Positions 1 to 7,978 of a stretch of 17,082 nt of DNA are shown here, piece by piece. Each line of letters opens with the position of its first letter. The first letter of the stretch is position 1. The DNA is from Alphaproteobacteria bacterium (GTDB taxonomy: Bacteria > Pseudomonadota > Alphaproteobacteria > Sphingomonadales > Sphingomonadaceae). Under the pieces are notes generated by a model. It was given only the letters and a program-made list of their open reading frames with translations. It did not search any database and was not told where the DNA came from. The stretch lies in the NCBI GenBank assembly GCA_018970965.1, contig JAGWVG010000009.1, forward strand, positions 1-17,082. Reading direction: 5' to 3'. A program made the position numbers and the translations under genes.

Positions 1-1352
1 GCGCAACGCTGGCGGGTCTTGCGTCAGATGGCGGGCTTTATGTGCCAGAAAGCTGGCCGAGCTTTAGCCGTGATGAAATCGCTGCGATGCGCGGCCTGTC
101 TTATGTCGAAACTGCAGTTGCAGTCATGCGGCCCTTTGTTGCGGGCAATTTGGACGATGCCACGCTCACGCGGCTATGCACTGCGGCCTATGGGCGCTTT
201 TCGCATGATGCGGTGACACCGCTTGTCCAATTGGATGGCCAGCATTGGTTGATGGAATTGTTCCACGGCCCCACGCTGGCGTTTAAAGATGTCGCGCTGC
301 AATTGCTGGGCCAGTTGTTTGAAACTTTCCTCGCCAAGCGCGATGCGCATTTGACGATTATTGGTGCCACATCAGGCGACACTGGCTCGGCTGCTATTGA
401 TGGCGTTGCTGGCCGGGCGAAGATTGATATCTTCATGCTCCACCCGCAGGGCCGTGTGTCGGATGTGCAACGCCGGCAGATGACAACGGTGCTCGCGCCC
501 AATGTCTATAACATTGCGATTGATGGCAGCTTTGATGATGCGCAAGCGATTGTGAAAGCGCTGTTCAATGATCGGGAGTTTAATGGCCGCTTCACGCTAT
601 CGGCTGTTAACTCGATTAACTGGGCGCGGTTGATGGCGCAGATCGTCTATTATTTCTACACGGCGGTCCGCTTAGGTGCGCCGGACCGGGCGGTCGCCTA
701 TTCAGTTCCCACGGGTAATTTTGGCGATGTGTTTGCAGGCTATGTGGCGGCCCGTATGGGCTTGCCCGTTGCGCGCCTCATTGTGGCGACCAATGTGAAT
801 GACATTCTCCACCGCGCATTAAGCACGGGCGATTATAGCTGTGGCACTGTTACGCCTACAGCGACGCCGAGCATGGATATTCAGGTCAGCTCGAATTTTG
901 AACGGCTGTTGTTCGATCTGGCGGGTCGAGATGGCGCGGCCATCGCCGCGATGATGGCTGGGTTTGAATCCACGCGCGCGATGACGATTCCGGCGGACAT
1001 GCGGGCAGGTGCGCAAGACCTGTTTTCAAGTGCGCGTGTCGATGCCGATGGCATGGCCGATGCCATGCGCTGGGCGGCGGATCGCGCGGGGCAGATTATT
1101 GATCCGCATAGCGCGATTGGCTTGGCCGCGGCGCGGGCTTCTGGGCTGTCGTCCGATATTCCTGTGGTCACACTTGCGACGGCGCACCCCGCCAAATTTG
1201 GCGATGCCGTAGAACGCGCGACAGGCGTGCGCCCTGCGCTTCCGGCGCGCGTGGGCAATTTGTTTGACCGCGAAGAACGTTATGATCGATTGCCCGCGAC
1301 CAAAGAGGCTGTCGCCGCTTATGTCGCTGAACGGGCAACGCCCGCGGCATGA
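1..1352 (+). CDS. thrC: Threonine synthase, 5' end cut by the window
   Basis: Threonine synthase converts O-phosphohomoserine to threonine with pyridoxal phosphate, the last step of threonine synthesis, in the cytoplasm. The reading frame is open from base 3, where the translation begins ATLAGLASDGGLYVP. That is the conserved N-terminal stretch of the family, so the GTG at 42 is internal and the true start lies about 15-20 codons upstream of the window. The PLP-lysine motif HGPTLAFKD (bases about 265-291) is intact, followed by the substrate and phosphate-binding motifs GATSGDTGSAA and VPTGNFGD. About 449 residues are visible, close to the family's usual 460-470, and the C-terminus looks complete. 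The stop overlaps the start of the methyltransferase gene by 4 bases (ATGA), which suggests co-transcription and coupled translation. The family assignment is firm. Confidence 0.96.
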   Translation, partial: ATLAGLASDGGLYVPESWPSFSRDEIAAMRGLSYVETAVAVMRPFVAGNLDDATLTRLCTAAYGRFSHDAVTPLVQLDGQHWLMELFHGPTLAFKDVALQLLGQLFETFLAKRDAHLTIIGATSGDTGSAAIDGVAGRAKIDIFMLHPQGRVSDVQRRQMTTVLAPNVYNIAIDGSFDDAQAIVKALFNDREFNGRFTLSAVNSINWARLMAQIVYYFYTAVRLGAPDRAVAYSVPTGNFGDVFAGYVAARMGLPVARLIVATNVNDILHRALSTGDYSCGTVTPTATPSMDIQVSSNFERLLFDLAGRDGAAIAAMMAGFESTRAMTIPADMRAGAQDLFSSARVDADGMADAMRWAADRAGQIIDPHSAIGLAAARASGLSSDIPVVTLATAHPAKFGDAVERATGVRPALPARVGNLFDREERYDRLPATKEAVAAYVAERATPAA

Positions 1353-2218
1353 CGCCAATCACCCTGATTGGGGATGCATGGCCTGATTATGGCCTGATTG
1401 ATTGCGGCCATGGTCGCAAGCTTGAACGTTATGGCCCGCACCGTTTCATCCGGCCTGAGCCGCAGGCGCTTTGGGCACCCGCGAGCGCCAATTGGCAGGC
1501 CGATGGGGAGTTTGTGCCCGGATCTGATGAGGATGGCGGCGGCCAATGGCATTTCAACACGCGCTTGCCGCGCGAAGGCTGGACGGGCCAGTGGCAAGAG
1601 GTGCGCTTTACAATGCAGCCCACGCCTTTCCGGCATTTGGGCTTCTTCCCTGACATGGCCCCCGTCTGGCACTGGATGCGCGGGCAATTGGCCGGGGTTG
1701 ATGCACCGACCGCGATGAACCTGTTTGGCTATACGGGCGTTGGCAGCCTGGCGCTGGCGGCGGCAGGGGCGGCGGTCACCCATGTTGATGCCTCGAAAAA
1801 ATCCGTCGAGGCAGCACGTGCCAATGCCGCGCTGTCGGGGATGAGCGAGAAGCCCATTCGCTGGATTATTGACGATGCGCTCAAATTTGCCGCGCGCGAA
1901 GTGCGCCGGGGCAAGCGCTATGACGGCATCATTCTTGACCCGCCCAAATATGGTCGCGGGCCCGATGGCGAGATTTGGAAGTTGGAAGAGGGCCTGCCGC
2001 AGCTGATTGGCGAATGCCGCAAGCTGCTGGATGAGAATAGCCGGTTCCTGTTCCTCACAGTCTATGCCGTGCGCATGTCTGCACTGTCGATTGGAGAGCT
2101 TGTCCGCCAGCATTTTGCGGACCTTGGCGGCACAGTGGAATGTGGTGAATTGGGCGTGCGGGAAGAAGCGCGGGGCCTGACCTTGCCGACCGCAATTTTC
2201 GCCCGCTGGTCGCGCTAA
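1349..2218 (+). CDS. Class I SAM-dependent methyltransferase, COG1092 (RlmI/RlmK-like) family
   Basis: This 289-residue protein has a Rossmann-type SAM-dependent methyltransferase domain. Motif I, NLFGYTGVGSLALAAAGA, lies at residues 124-141; an acidic post-I residue sits in HVDASKKS; motif IV, DPPKYGRG, lies at 197-204. The NLFxYTG and DPPK(Y/F) combination is typical of COG1092 enzymes, whose characterised members modify 23S rRNA bases. No N-terminal PUA domain is visible, so it is shorter than E. coli RlmI (about 396 residues), and its RNA target cannot be read from the sequence. The ATG start overlaps the thrC stop by 4 bases, which supports the start and coupling. The stop lies 5 bases from the convergent ccmB stop, and no terminator hairpin fits between them. 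The fold is certain; the substrate is unknown. Confidence 0.9.
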   Translation: MTPITLIGDAWPDYGLIDCGHGRKLERYGPHRFIRPEPQALWAPASANWQADGEFVPGSDEDGGGQWHFNTRLPREGWTGQWQEVRFTMQPTPFRHLGFFPDMAPVWHWMRGQLAGVDAPTAMNLFGYTGVGSLALAAAGAAVTHVDASKKSVEAARANAALSGMSEKPIRWIIDDALKFAAREVRRGKRYDGIILDPPKYGRGPDGEIWKLEEGLPQLIGECRKLLDENSRFLFLTVYAVRMSALSIGELVRQHFADLGGTVECGELGVREEARGLTLPTAIFARWSR

Positions 2219-2223
2219 ACGTC

Positions 2224-2871
2224 TTAATCGCGCAGTGCGCGCAGGCCCGCACCGGCGGCAAAAGGCGCAAGTGCTGCAAGGAAGAGCGAACTGGCCGCCA
2301 AAAAGCGCAGTGCGCCGCCACCAAAATCGCCAATGCTGCCCGCCCCAAAAATAATCAGCGGAATGGCCAAGGGCAGCATCAGTAAGCCCGCAAGCGCGCC
2401 TGACCGTTTGAGCCCTGCTGTCAGACTTGCGACCATCACGCCCAATGCGGCCAAGCCCGGCGTGCCGGCCAGCAGCCCAATTTCAACAGAGGCAAGGGTT
2501 TTGGCGTCCAACCGAAGCAGCGCCGCTGCGGGAAGGGCGGCCAACATCAAGGGCGGGCCAAAGCTGAGCCAGTGCGCGATAATTTTGGCGGAAGCGACGA
2601 GTTCTTCGCCAATGCCCCGCACGGCATATTGATCGAGCACCCCCTGCTCCGCATCGGGAGCAACCAGCCGATCAATGGGCAGGAGCGCAGCCAAAAGTGC
2701 CGCCACCCACAAAACGCCGCCGCCAGTGCGCGCCAGCAAGGCGCCATCGGGGCCCACGGCAAAAGGATAGAGCGTCGCCACAAGCAGGAAGAAGGCGACA
2801 GGTAAGCCGAGGCCCCCAGACCCCAATGATAGCCGCAGATCGCGGCCGATAATGCGCAAGAGGGCGCTCAT
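2224..2871 (-). CDS. ccmB: Heme exporter protein CcmB, cytochrome c maturation
   Basis: CcmB is the integral membrane subunit of the CcmABCD complex of system I cytochrome c biogenesis, which releases holo-CcmE for heme delivery in the periplasm. The 215-residue product is almost all hydrophobic. About six membrane segments can be placed at residues 21-40, 50-68, 101-119, 131-151, 157-181 and 188-213. The start (RIIGRDLRLSLGSGG) and the loop with DAEQGVLDQ and the following GIGEELVASAK are typical of CcmB, and the length fits the family (about 215-225). The ATG overlaps the ccmA stop by 4 bases, so the pair is translationally coupled. The gene order ccmA-ccmB is standard; ccmC and ccmE do not follow here, so they must lie elsewhere in the genome. 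Confidence 0.93.
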   Translation of the reverse strand: MSALLRIIGRDLRLSLGSGGLGLPVAFFLLVATLYPFAVGPDGALLARTGGGVLWVAALLAALLPIDRLVAPDAEQGVLDQYAVRGIGEELVASAKIIAHWLSFGPPLMLAALPAAALLRLDAKTLASVEIGLLAGTPGLAALGVMVASLTAGLKRSGALAGLLMLPLAIPLIIFGAGSIGDFGGGALRFLAASSLFLAALAPFAAGAGLRALRD

Positions 2872-3482
2872 TCTGCCGCCTCCAGCGCCAGCGTGGTTGC
2901 CCCCGGCAGATGAAGCGGCTGGTGCGATGCGGCAACCACAATACCGCCTGCGGCCCGATGATCGGCCATAGCCTGGTCCAAGAGCGCCAGCGCGGCACTA
3001 TCCAGCCCATTGCCCGGCTCATCCAACAACCAAATTGGGGCGCGGGACAACACAATACGCGTCAGGGTGGCGCGGCGGCGCTGGCCTGTTGAAAGCATCC
3101 GCACCGGCACATCTGCCAAGTGTGACAGGTCAAAACAGGCAAGCGCGGCGGCCACATCTTCAACAGAACCGCCATCCAATCTTGCCCAATAAGCCAGCGC
3201 CTTGGCCAAAGGCTGCCGCGCATCCAGCGCCATATGTTCATCTGCCAACGCAACCTTGCCGTGGCGCAAGATTTGCCCGGCATATGCAGGCAGCAGCCCG
3301 GCGATCAGCCGCAACAGGCTGGATTTGCCGACACCATTGGGGCCAGCCACGATCAAAGCATCCCCGACGCCCAATGCAAAGGACACGCCATTGAACAGCA
3401 TCCGCCCGCCGCGCACGCACGCGACGTTGCTCAGTTCCAGCCCCGAAATGGGGGATTGTGGCAGTTGACCTTGACCCGTCAT
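2868..3482 (-). CDS. ccmA: CcmA, ATP-binding subunit of the cytochrome c maturation ABC transporter
   Basis: This is the cytoplasmic ATPase that powers the CcmABCD complex. All ABC motifs are visible in its 204 residues: Walker A GPNGVGKS (47-54), signature LSTGQRRR (130-137, the CcmA form of LSGGQ), Walker B IWLLDEP (150-156) followed by GNGLD, and the H-loop in SHQPL (His187). The length matches CcmA (about 200-210). I chose the ATG at 3482. The Shine-Dalgarno match ahead of it is weak, and the first 15 residues are less conserved than the rest, so a later start is possible. The start lies only 38 bases from the divergent pterin dehydratase gene, so the promoter of each gene must overlap the other's 5' region. 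The gene overlaps ccmB by 4 bases. Confidence 0.93.
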   Translation of the reverse strand: MTGQGQLPQSPISGLELSNVACVRGGRMLFNGVSFALGVGDALIVAGPNGVGKSSLLRLIAGLLPAYAGQILRHGKVALADEHMALDARQPLAKALAYWARLDGGSVEDVAAALACFDLSHLADVPVRMLSTGQRRRATLTRIVLSRAPIWLLDEPGNGLDSAALALLDQAMADHRAAGGIVVAASHQPLHLPGATTLALEAAE

Positions 3483-3508
3483 GCCTGCGACATAGAGGCA
3501 GATTGAAC

Positions 3509-3514
3509 GAGAGG
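3509..3514 (+). promoter_or_regulatory. Ribosome binding site deciding the start of the pterin dehydratase
   Basis: GAGAGG lies 6 bases before the ATG at 3521. It favours this start over the in-frame GTG at 3458. That upstream extension would run through the ccmA start region, and its residues do not look like this family. Confidence 0.6.
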
Positions 3515-3520
3515 CAAAAT

Positions 3521-3811
3521 ATGGTCGAACAGCTCACTCCTGATGAACGCGCTCGTGCGCTCGATGCGCTGGGCGATTGGGACTTTGATGAGGCGCGTGA
3601 TGGAATTGTTCGGCAATTTTTGTTTGCAGATTTTTCAGAGGCTTTTGCCTTTATGACGCGCGTTGCTCTGCTTGCTGAAGTGCAAGAACATCACCCTGAA
3701 TGGTCCAATGTTTGGAACCGGGTAGACATTCTCTTGACCACGCATGATGCCGGCGGCTTGTCAGAACGCGATATTCGTATGGCGCACGCCATTGAGGCAC
3801 TGTTGGATTAA
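3521..3811 (+). CDS. phhB: 4a-hydroxytetrahydrobiopterin dehydratase (pterin-4a-carbinolamine dehydratase)
   Basis: The enzyme dehydrates 4a-hydroxytetrahydrobiopterin to quinonoid dihydrobiopterin, recycling the cofactor of aromatic amino acid hydroxylases such as PhhA. The 96-residue product has the family's catalytic histidine pattern. EHHPEW (His57, His58) is followed by [19 protein letters not shown] with the third histidine (His75). The length is normal (about 95-105). The start at 3521 is preceded by GAGAGG and gives the usual N-terminus ([10 protein letters not shown]). No phenylalanine hydroxylase gene is in this window, so its pterin partner is encoded elsewhere or is a different enzyme. 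The gene runs divergently from ccmA and converges on the ZntB-like gene 22 bases downstream. Confidence 0.94.
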   Translation: MVEQLTPDERARALDALGDWDFDEARDGIVRQFLFADFSEAFAFMTRVALLAEVQEHHPEWSNVWNRVDILLTTHDAGGLSERDIRMAHAIEALLD

Positions 3812-3833
3812 AAAAGAGGCTCATGAAGGCGCC

Positions 3834-4790
3834 CTAGCGCCGCCAAATCCAGCGGGCTTTCACAAACCACGCCAGCACCGCGACGGCGATCAACACGCAA
3901 AAGCCGACCACACCCCAAAAGGCCCAAGGCTCATTGGCAAAGGGGATGCCCGCAACGTTCATGCCCAGCAAGCCGGTGATAAACGTCACCGGCAGAAAGA
4001 TAAGCGCGGCAATCGCCAGAATGAGCGAGCGCGTATCGATGAGTTCAGCCCGCCGATCTGTTAACTCTTCATGGATTAACGCGGCACGTTCGCGAATGGC
4101 TTCCAGCTCTTCGGTCATCCGCGCCGCGCGGTCTGCAGCTTCGCGCAGATGGATGCGATCATCCTCGTCGAGCCATGTCAGATCAGCGCCTGCCAACCGC
4201 TCCAGTGCTTGACGCTGCGGTGCTATGAAGCGCCGATAGGAAATGGCTTGGCTGCGGATATCCGTCACTTTGTGCCGTGTGGCGAGGATGCTGCCGGTAT
4301 CCACAATTACTTCGCAATCATCCATCGCGTCGCCCAAAGTCGCGACATGGGGGTCCAGCCGCGCGCTGGTGATTTGCGTAAAAGCGGAAATGAGATCGCC
4401 CGGGTCGCGCAAGTCACCCGTGTGGAACCGCGCGATCAGCTCTTCAATGGCAATCGCAGTGCGAAAGCTAAAACTGATGACGCGGCCTTTATCTGCCCAA
4501 AAGCGCGTCGAGACGAGCGCATCTGGATCATCATCAGGCGTGGTGCCAAGGCCCCGCAAGTTGATGACGGCACCCTCGCCAAACAAATCTGCACGGGGCC
4601 GCGTTTCATGCGCCAGCAATGCCTCCCGCGCCACGGGCGGAATATCAGGCTGCGCGCGCAACCATGTCGCAGCATTTGCATCGCGCCCGTCAAAATGCAG
4701 CCAGATCAGCCCGCCATTGCGTGGCAAGCGTGTTGCATCCTCAAAGCTTAGCGCGCGCGCTCCATTTTCGTCATAGACAAAAGCCCGCAT
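3834..4790 (-). CDS. zntB: ZntB/CorA-family divalent metal transporter
   Basis: This is a 318-residue inner-membrane transporter of the 2-TM-GxN (CorA/ZntB) superfamily. A long cytoplasmic N-terminal part includes LIWLHFDGRD and a helical, charged stretch at about 140-252. Two C-terminal membrane helices follow at about 255-275 and 290-311, with the pore signature GMN at 276-278 in ITGLLGMNVAGIP. The GMNxxGIP context and the segments ETRPRADLFGEGAVINLRG and RRFIAPQRQALERL resemble ZntB more than CorA. ZntB proteins are associated with zinc transport, but the metal and direction cannot be read from sequence. A longer in-frame start at 4850 exists. I chose the ATG at 4790 because it overlaps the upstream stop by one base (TGATG) and begins at a natural ZntB N-terminus. 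Confidence 0.88.
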   Translation of the reverse strand: MRAFVYDENGARALSFEDATRLPRNGGLIWLHFDGRDANAATWLRAQPDIPPVAREALLAHETRPRADLFGEGAVINLRGLGTTPDDDPDALVSTRFWADKGRVISFSFRTAIAIEELIARFHTGDLRDPGDLISAFTQITSARLDPHVATLGDAMDDCEVIVDTGSILATRHKVTDIRSQAISYRRFIAPQRQALERLAGADLTWLDEDDRIHLREAADRAARMTEELEAIRERAALIHEELTDRRAELIDTRSLILAIAALIFLPVTFITGLLGMNVAGIPFANEPWAFWGVVGFCVLIAVAVLAWFVKARWIWRR

Positions 4791-5557
4791 CACAAGCGCT
4801 CCACATAAATGACCATAGCAGATGGCGGATTGGTCGGCGGGGCGTTGCATATCTGGCGTGTCGCATCAGCGCGCGCGCGATCCAAAATGGCCGGGGCGAC
4901 GCGTGGCTGGTGCAATATAAGGTCAGCTTGCGCGAGCAGCCGGGCTTGGAAGAGCGTAAGATCATCAGGGTTGTCTGTCGCAAGCGTGATATGGTGGAAG
5001 CTGGCGACAGAGCCTGCCGACGGCGCTTTGAGCCATGCTGCGACGGCCTCTGCTGATCCAGCTCCTAAGGGGTCGAGCGGTCCGCCCGGGTCTAGTGCTG
5101 CATCAATGGCACGGCGACGATCTGCCGCGTTGGGCCAATGTGCGCGCAGGGCCGATCGGGCAGCGCCCAGAGCCTTGGCCAATCCGCCAAGAGACGCAGG
5201 CAGCATGGCTTCCAGCCGTTGTCGCAGTGCCTTGGCGAGGCCTGCCGAGGCACCGCCCGTGCCAATTGCAATGATCACGGGGTCTCGATCAACAATTGCG
5301 GGCAAGGTGAAATCACAGGCGGCAGCGCGGTCTACCGCGTTGACGAGAATGCCGCGCTCTTTTAGCCGCGCGATCGCTGCCTCAGCCGCGTCATCCTCTT
5401 CAATGGCAACAATGGCGAGGGCCGCTTGTGCCTCTTCGCCCACAATATCCGCGCCCGCACGTTCTAGCAGACGTCGTTTCGCCCCAGCAGCCTCGCCTTC
5501 GCCCAGCAAAATGACGGGGCGTCCATTGAGGCGAATGAAGACGGGCAGGCTGTGCAT
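4790..5557 (-). CDS. Siroheme synthase N-terminal domain protein: precorrin-2 dehydrogenase / sirohydrochlorin ferrochelatase with a C-terminal remnant
   Basis: This protein resembles the N-terminal half of CysG (Met8-like), which oxidises precorrin-2 with NAD+ and inserts iron to make siroheme, the cofactor of sulfite and nitrite reductases. It opens MHSLPVFIRLNGR, then the dinucleotide-binding segment VILLGEGEAAGAKRRLL. NAVDRAAACDFTLPAIVDR contains the aspartate (Asp76) equivalent to E. coli CysG Asp104, and IGTGGASAGLAKALRQRLE contains the conserved serine (Ser104). The total is 255 residues, against about 457 for full CysG. Residues about 182-235 look like the beginning of the uroporphyrinogen-III methyltransferase domain, but the GxGPGD SAM motif is replaced and the rest is missing. 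A TTG start 2 codons upstream is possible; no strong ribosome site is visible. It probably shares a transcript with the upstream dehydrogenase and the downstream ZntB-like gene. Confidence 0.85.
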   Translation of the reverse strand: MHSLPVFIRLNGRPVILLGEGEAAGAKRRLLERAGADIVGEEAQAALAIVAIEEDDAAEAAIARLKERGILVNAVDRAAACDFTLPAIVDRDPVIIAIGTGGASAGLAKALRQRLEAMLPASLGGLAKALGAARSALRAHWPNAADRRRAIDAALDPGGPLDPLGAGSAEAVAAWLKAPSAGSVASFHHITLATDNPDDLTLFQARLLAQADLILHQPRVAPAILDRARADATRQICNAPPTNPPSAMVIYVERL

Positions 5558-5586
5558 CAGCAAGGATTAGCATCGAAGCTGCGTGT

Positions 5587-5602
5587 CGCCAAATGCTTGG
5601 CG
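5587..5602 (-). other. Small hairpin between the dehydrogenase and the siroheme gene
   Basis: A perfect 6-base inverted repeat, CGCCAA and TTGGCG around a 4-base loop, sits in the 56-base gap between the SDR stop and the siroheme gene start. No T-run follows on the minus strand, so it is not a canonical intrinsic terminator. It could stabilise or process the transcript end, or be chance. Confidence 0.3.
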
Positions 5603-5613
5603 GTCTTGCTGCT

Positions 5614-6297
5614 TCAGGCCAGAATTTCCTTTCCATCCCAGCCAAAGCATTTGCCGCTTTCTGCAGGTGTCAGGCCGTCAAGGACGTTCAAAAGCGCCGT
5701 GGCGGATTGGGCAGGGCTGATCACACCGGCGTCTTTGCCCGACCGGAAAGGCGCGCTCAGGCCAGTTTCGACCGTGCCGGGGTGCAAGGTCACACAAATG
5801 GCCTGAGGTCGGGTGCGCGCAAGTTCTAAGGCAACGCCCTTGGCAACCATGTTGAGAGCGGCTTTCGATGCGCGATAGCTGTGCCAACCGCCCAGTCGAT
5901 TATCACTAATGCTGCCCACACGGGCAGAGAGAAACGCCAGCACCGCGCGGCTGGCCTTTGGCAGCAGCGGCGTCACATGCTTGGCAATTACTGCCGGGCC
6001 GATTGTGTTTATTGCGAAATTTTCAGCCATCCAGCCAGCATCAATATCGCGAATCGCACGTTCCGGGCGCTTGTCGTTGCGTGACAACATCCCTGTTGCG
6101 ATGAAGATCAGCGCGGGTGGGCCTGCGTCTGCTGCGCGCGCGACACATGCAGCAATGCTTGCCTCATCGGTCAGATCAAAATCCCCCGCTTGGCGCGAAA
6201 AGCGAAACACCGGGGCATAGCCCGCCGCTGCCGTAGCGTCGGCCACAGCAGCGCCGATGCCGCCAGATGCGCCAAATATGAGAGCAGGCCCTGTCAT
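5614..6297 (-). CDS. Short-chain dehydrogenase/reductase (SDR), C-factor-like
   Basis: This is a 227-residue classical SDR, a cytoplasmic NAD(P)-dependent oxidoreductase. Visible motifs are the cofactor loop GASGGIG (9-15), Asn97 in NFAINTIGP, catalytic Ser124 in FLSARVGSIS, and the YxxxK pair Tyr141/Lys145 in YRASKAAL. LHPGTVETGL (171-180) is the usual PG motif region. The SARVGSISDNRLGG wording and short length are typical of the C-factor/CsgA-like SDR group often annotated in proteobacteria. The substrate is unknown. The start at the ATG at 6297 places the glycine motif at the normal distance from the N-terminus; a 27-codon upstream extension is low-complexity and unlikely. It is first in a probable three-gene minus-strand run with the siroheme and ZntB-like genes, and divergent from the acyl-CoA synthetase. 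Confidence 0.9.
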   Translation of the reverse strand: MTGPALIFGASGGIGAAVADATAAAGYAPVFRFSRQAGDFDLTDEASIAACVARAADAGPPALIFIATGMLSRNDKRPERAIRDIDAGWMAENFAINTIGPAVIAKHVTPLLPKASRAVLAFLSARVGSISDNRLGGWHSYRASKAALNMVAKGVALELARTRPQAICVTLHPGTVETGLSAPFRSGKDAGVISPAQSATALLNVLDGLTPAESGKCFGWDGKEILA

Positions 6298-6390
6298 GCG
6301 CCATGTGTGACGCAAGGAGGCTTGCTTGTCAGCCCGGACTTTGGGCGGGGGGCTTGACCCGTGCCCTGCCATCAGCAACCAATTGTATTT

Positions 6391-7926
6391 ATGGAGAGCT
6401 CAGAAACCCTATTGGCGTCAGACTTTGCGACGCTGCCCGCCCTTGTCAAAGCCTTTGCCAAGGAACGCCCCAATGATCCTGCGGTTGCTGATCCAGAGGG
6501 GCGGATCAATTGGCAGCAATTGGATAATTTGGCAGATCGAATTGCCGCGCGCTTGCAGCAAGATGGCGTCGGGCCGGGCCATGCGACGGCAATTGCGGGG
6601 TTAAACTCCATCGCGCAAGTTGCGGTGCTGATTGGGACGTTGCGTGCAGGCGCGATTGCGGGGCTGATTACCAATACCGCCACGGGCGAGCAGATGGCGG
6701 CGATGATCGTTGATAGCGGCGCGCGGCATTTATTCTTGGATGAAAAGGCAGCTGAGTCGCTCACGGGTCAAAGCTATGGCAGCTTGGACCATATCAGCAT
6801 GGATGATGGGGCATGGGGTACGCCCCTTTCGACATGGATGGCGCCCGAAGCCAGTCAGCCCCAGCCTGTCGACATCACTCCGGAGACGGGCTTTAACATC
6901 ATATATTCCAGCGGGACGACGGGCACACCCAAGGGCATTGTCCATAGTCACAAAATGCGCTGGCAGCATATCCAGCGCGGTGTTCCGGCTTATGGCCCAA
7001 AAGCGGTCACGATTTTGTCTACGCCGCTCTATTCAAACACCACCATGGCAAGCTTTTTGCCGACGCTGGGGTCTGGCGGGCAAGTCGTGCTGATGAAAAA
7101 GTTCGACACATTGGGCTTCTTGCAATTGGCAGAGCGTGAGCGCGCGACAAACACCATGCTTGTGCCTGTGCAATATCGCCGCATCATGGCGCACCCGGAT
7201 TTCGATAGCTTTGACCTGTCGAGTTTCGTGATGAAATATTGCACCAGCGCGCCCTTTGCTGCGGAACTGAAGGCCGATATTTTGAAACGATGGCCGGGCG
7301 GCCTTGTTGAAATTTATGGCATGACGGAAGGCGGTTGTGCCTTTCTTTTGGAAGCACACAAATATCCTCATAAGCTGCACACAGTCGGCCAACCCGCGCC
7401 GGGCCAGGTTGCCAAAGTCATTGATGAAGACGGCAATGAGCTGCCGCCGGGATCGGTTGGTGAAATTGTTGGCCGATCCGCCGCCATGATGACCGGCTAT
7501 AACAACCGCCCTGATGCCACCGATGCGATGAAATGGTGGGATGCGGAAGGGAACCTCTATTACCGCCACGGCGATATTGGCCGAATTGATGAGGACGGCT
7601 TTTTAACGCTGATGGATCGCGCGAAGGACATGATTATTTCCGGCGGGTTCAACATTTACCCGAGCGATCTGGAAGCCGTGTTGGCAAAAGACGCCGCAGT
7701 TGTCGAATGCGCGGTGATTGGAGCGCCCTCAGAAGAATGGGGCGAAACACCCGTGGGCTTTGTCGTTCTGCGGCCCGGCAGCGATGCGGATGCCGTGTTG
7801 GCCACCGCCAATGCACAAGTCGGCAAAACGCAGCGGCTTAATCGACTGATTGTGGTCGATGAATTGCCGCGCAGCCCGATTGGAAAAGTGCTGAAGCGCG
7901 AATTGCGTGATCGGCTGGCGGGCTAA
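6391..7926 (+). CDS. Acyl-CoA synthetase / AMP-dependent ligase family protein
   Basis: This 511-residue enzyme of the ANL superfamily activates a carboxylic acid to an acyl-adenylate and then most likely transfers it to CoA. The core motifs are intact: P-loop YSSGTTGTPKG (172-182), aromatic/TE motif YGMTEGG (309-315), Asp395 in RHGDIGRIDEDG, Arg410 in MDRAKDM, hinge-side GGFNIYPSDLE (418-428), and catalytic Lys499 in PRSPIGKVLKREL. Together these argue for an active acyl-CoA ligase of the fatty or aromatic acid type; the substrate cannot be predicted. I chose the ATG at 6391. An in-frame GTG at 6361 adds 10 residues and has a G-rich stretch (6347-6352) at suitable spacing, so the start is uncertain. 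It is divergent from the SDR gene and convergent with the formylglutamate amidohydrolase family gene. Confidence 0.93.
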   Translation: MESSETLLASDFATLPALVKAFAKERPNDPAVADPEGRINWQQLDNLADRIAARLQQDGVGPGHATAIAGLNSIAQVAVLIGTLRAGAIAGLITNTATGEQMAAMIVDSGARHLFLDEKAAESLTGQSYGSLDHISMDDGAWGTPLSTWMAPEASQPQPVDITPETGFNIIYSSGTTGTPKGIVHSHKMRWQHIQRGVPAYGPKAVTILSTPLYSNTTMASFLPTLGSGGQVVLMKKFDTLGFLQLAERERATNTMLVPVQYRRIMAHPDFDSFDLSSFVMKYCTSAPFAAELKADILKRWPGGLVEIYGMTEGGCAFLLEAHKYPHKLHTVGQPAPGQVAKVIDEDGNELPPGSVGEIVGRSAAMMTGYNNRPDATDAMKWWDAEGNLYYRHGDIGRIDEDGFLTLMDRAKDMIISGGFNIYPSDLEAVLAKDAAVVECAVIGAPSEEWGETPVGFVVLRPGSDADAVLATANAQVGKTQRLNRLIVVDELPRSPIGKVLKRELRDRLAG

Positions 7927-7978
7927 CCGACCGGCCAGGCTCTTATTGGTGTTTTCGGGCCTTTTGCGGTGCTCAAGC

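Noticed and set aside
1319..2113. Open frame of 264 codons on the minus strand over the methyltransferase gene
   Set aside because: The plus-strand frame has intact methyltransferase motifs and overlaps thrC by ATGA; the antisense frame shows no domain.
6298..6390. Search for a promoter or regulator site between the divergent SDR and acyl-CoA synthetase genes
   Set aside because: TTGACC at 6354-6359 has no -10 at proper spacing, and no clear inverted repeat is present, so no site is claimed.
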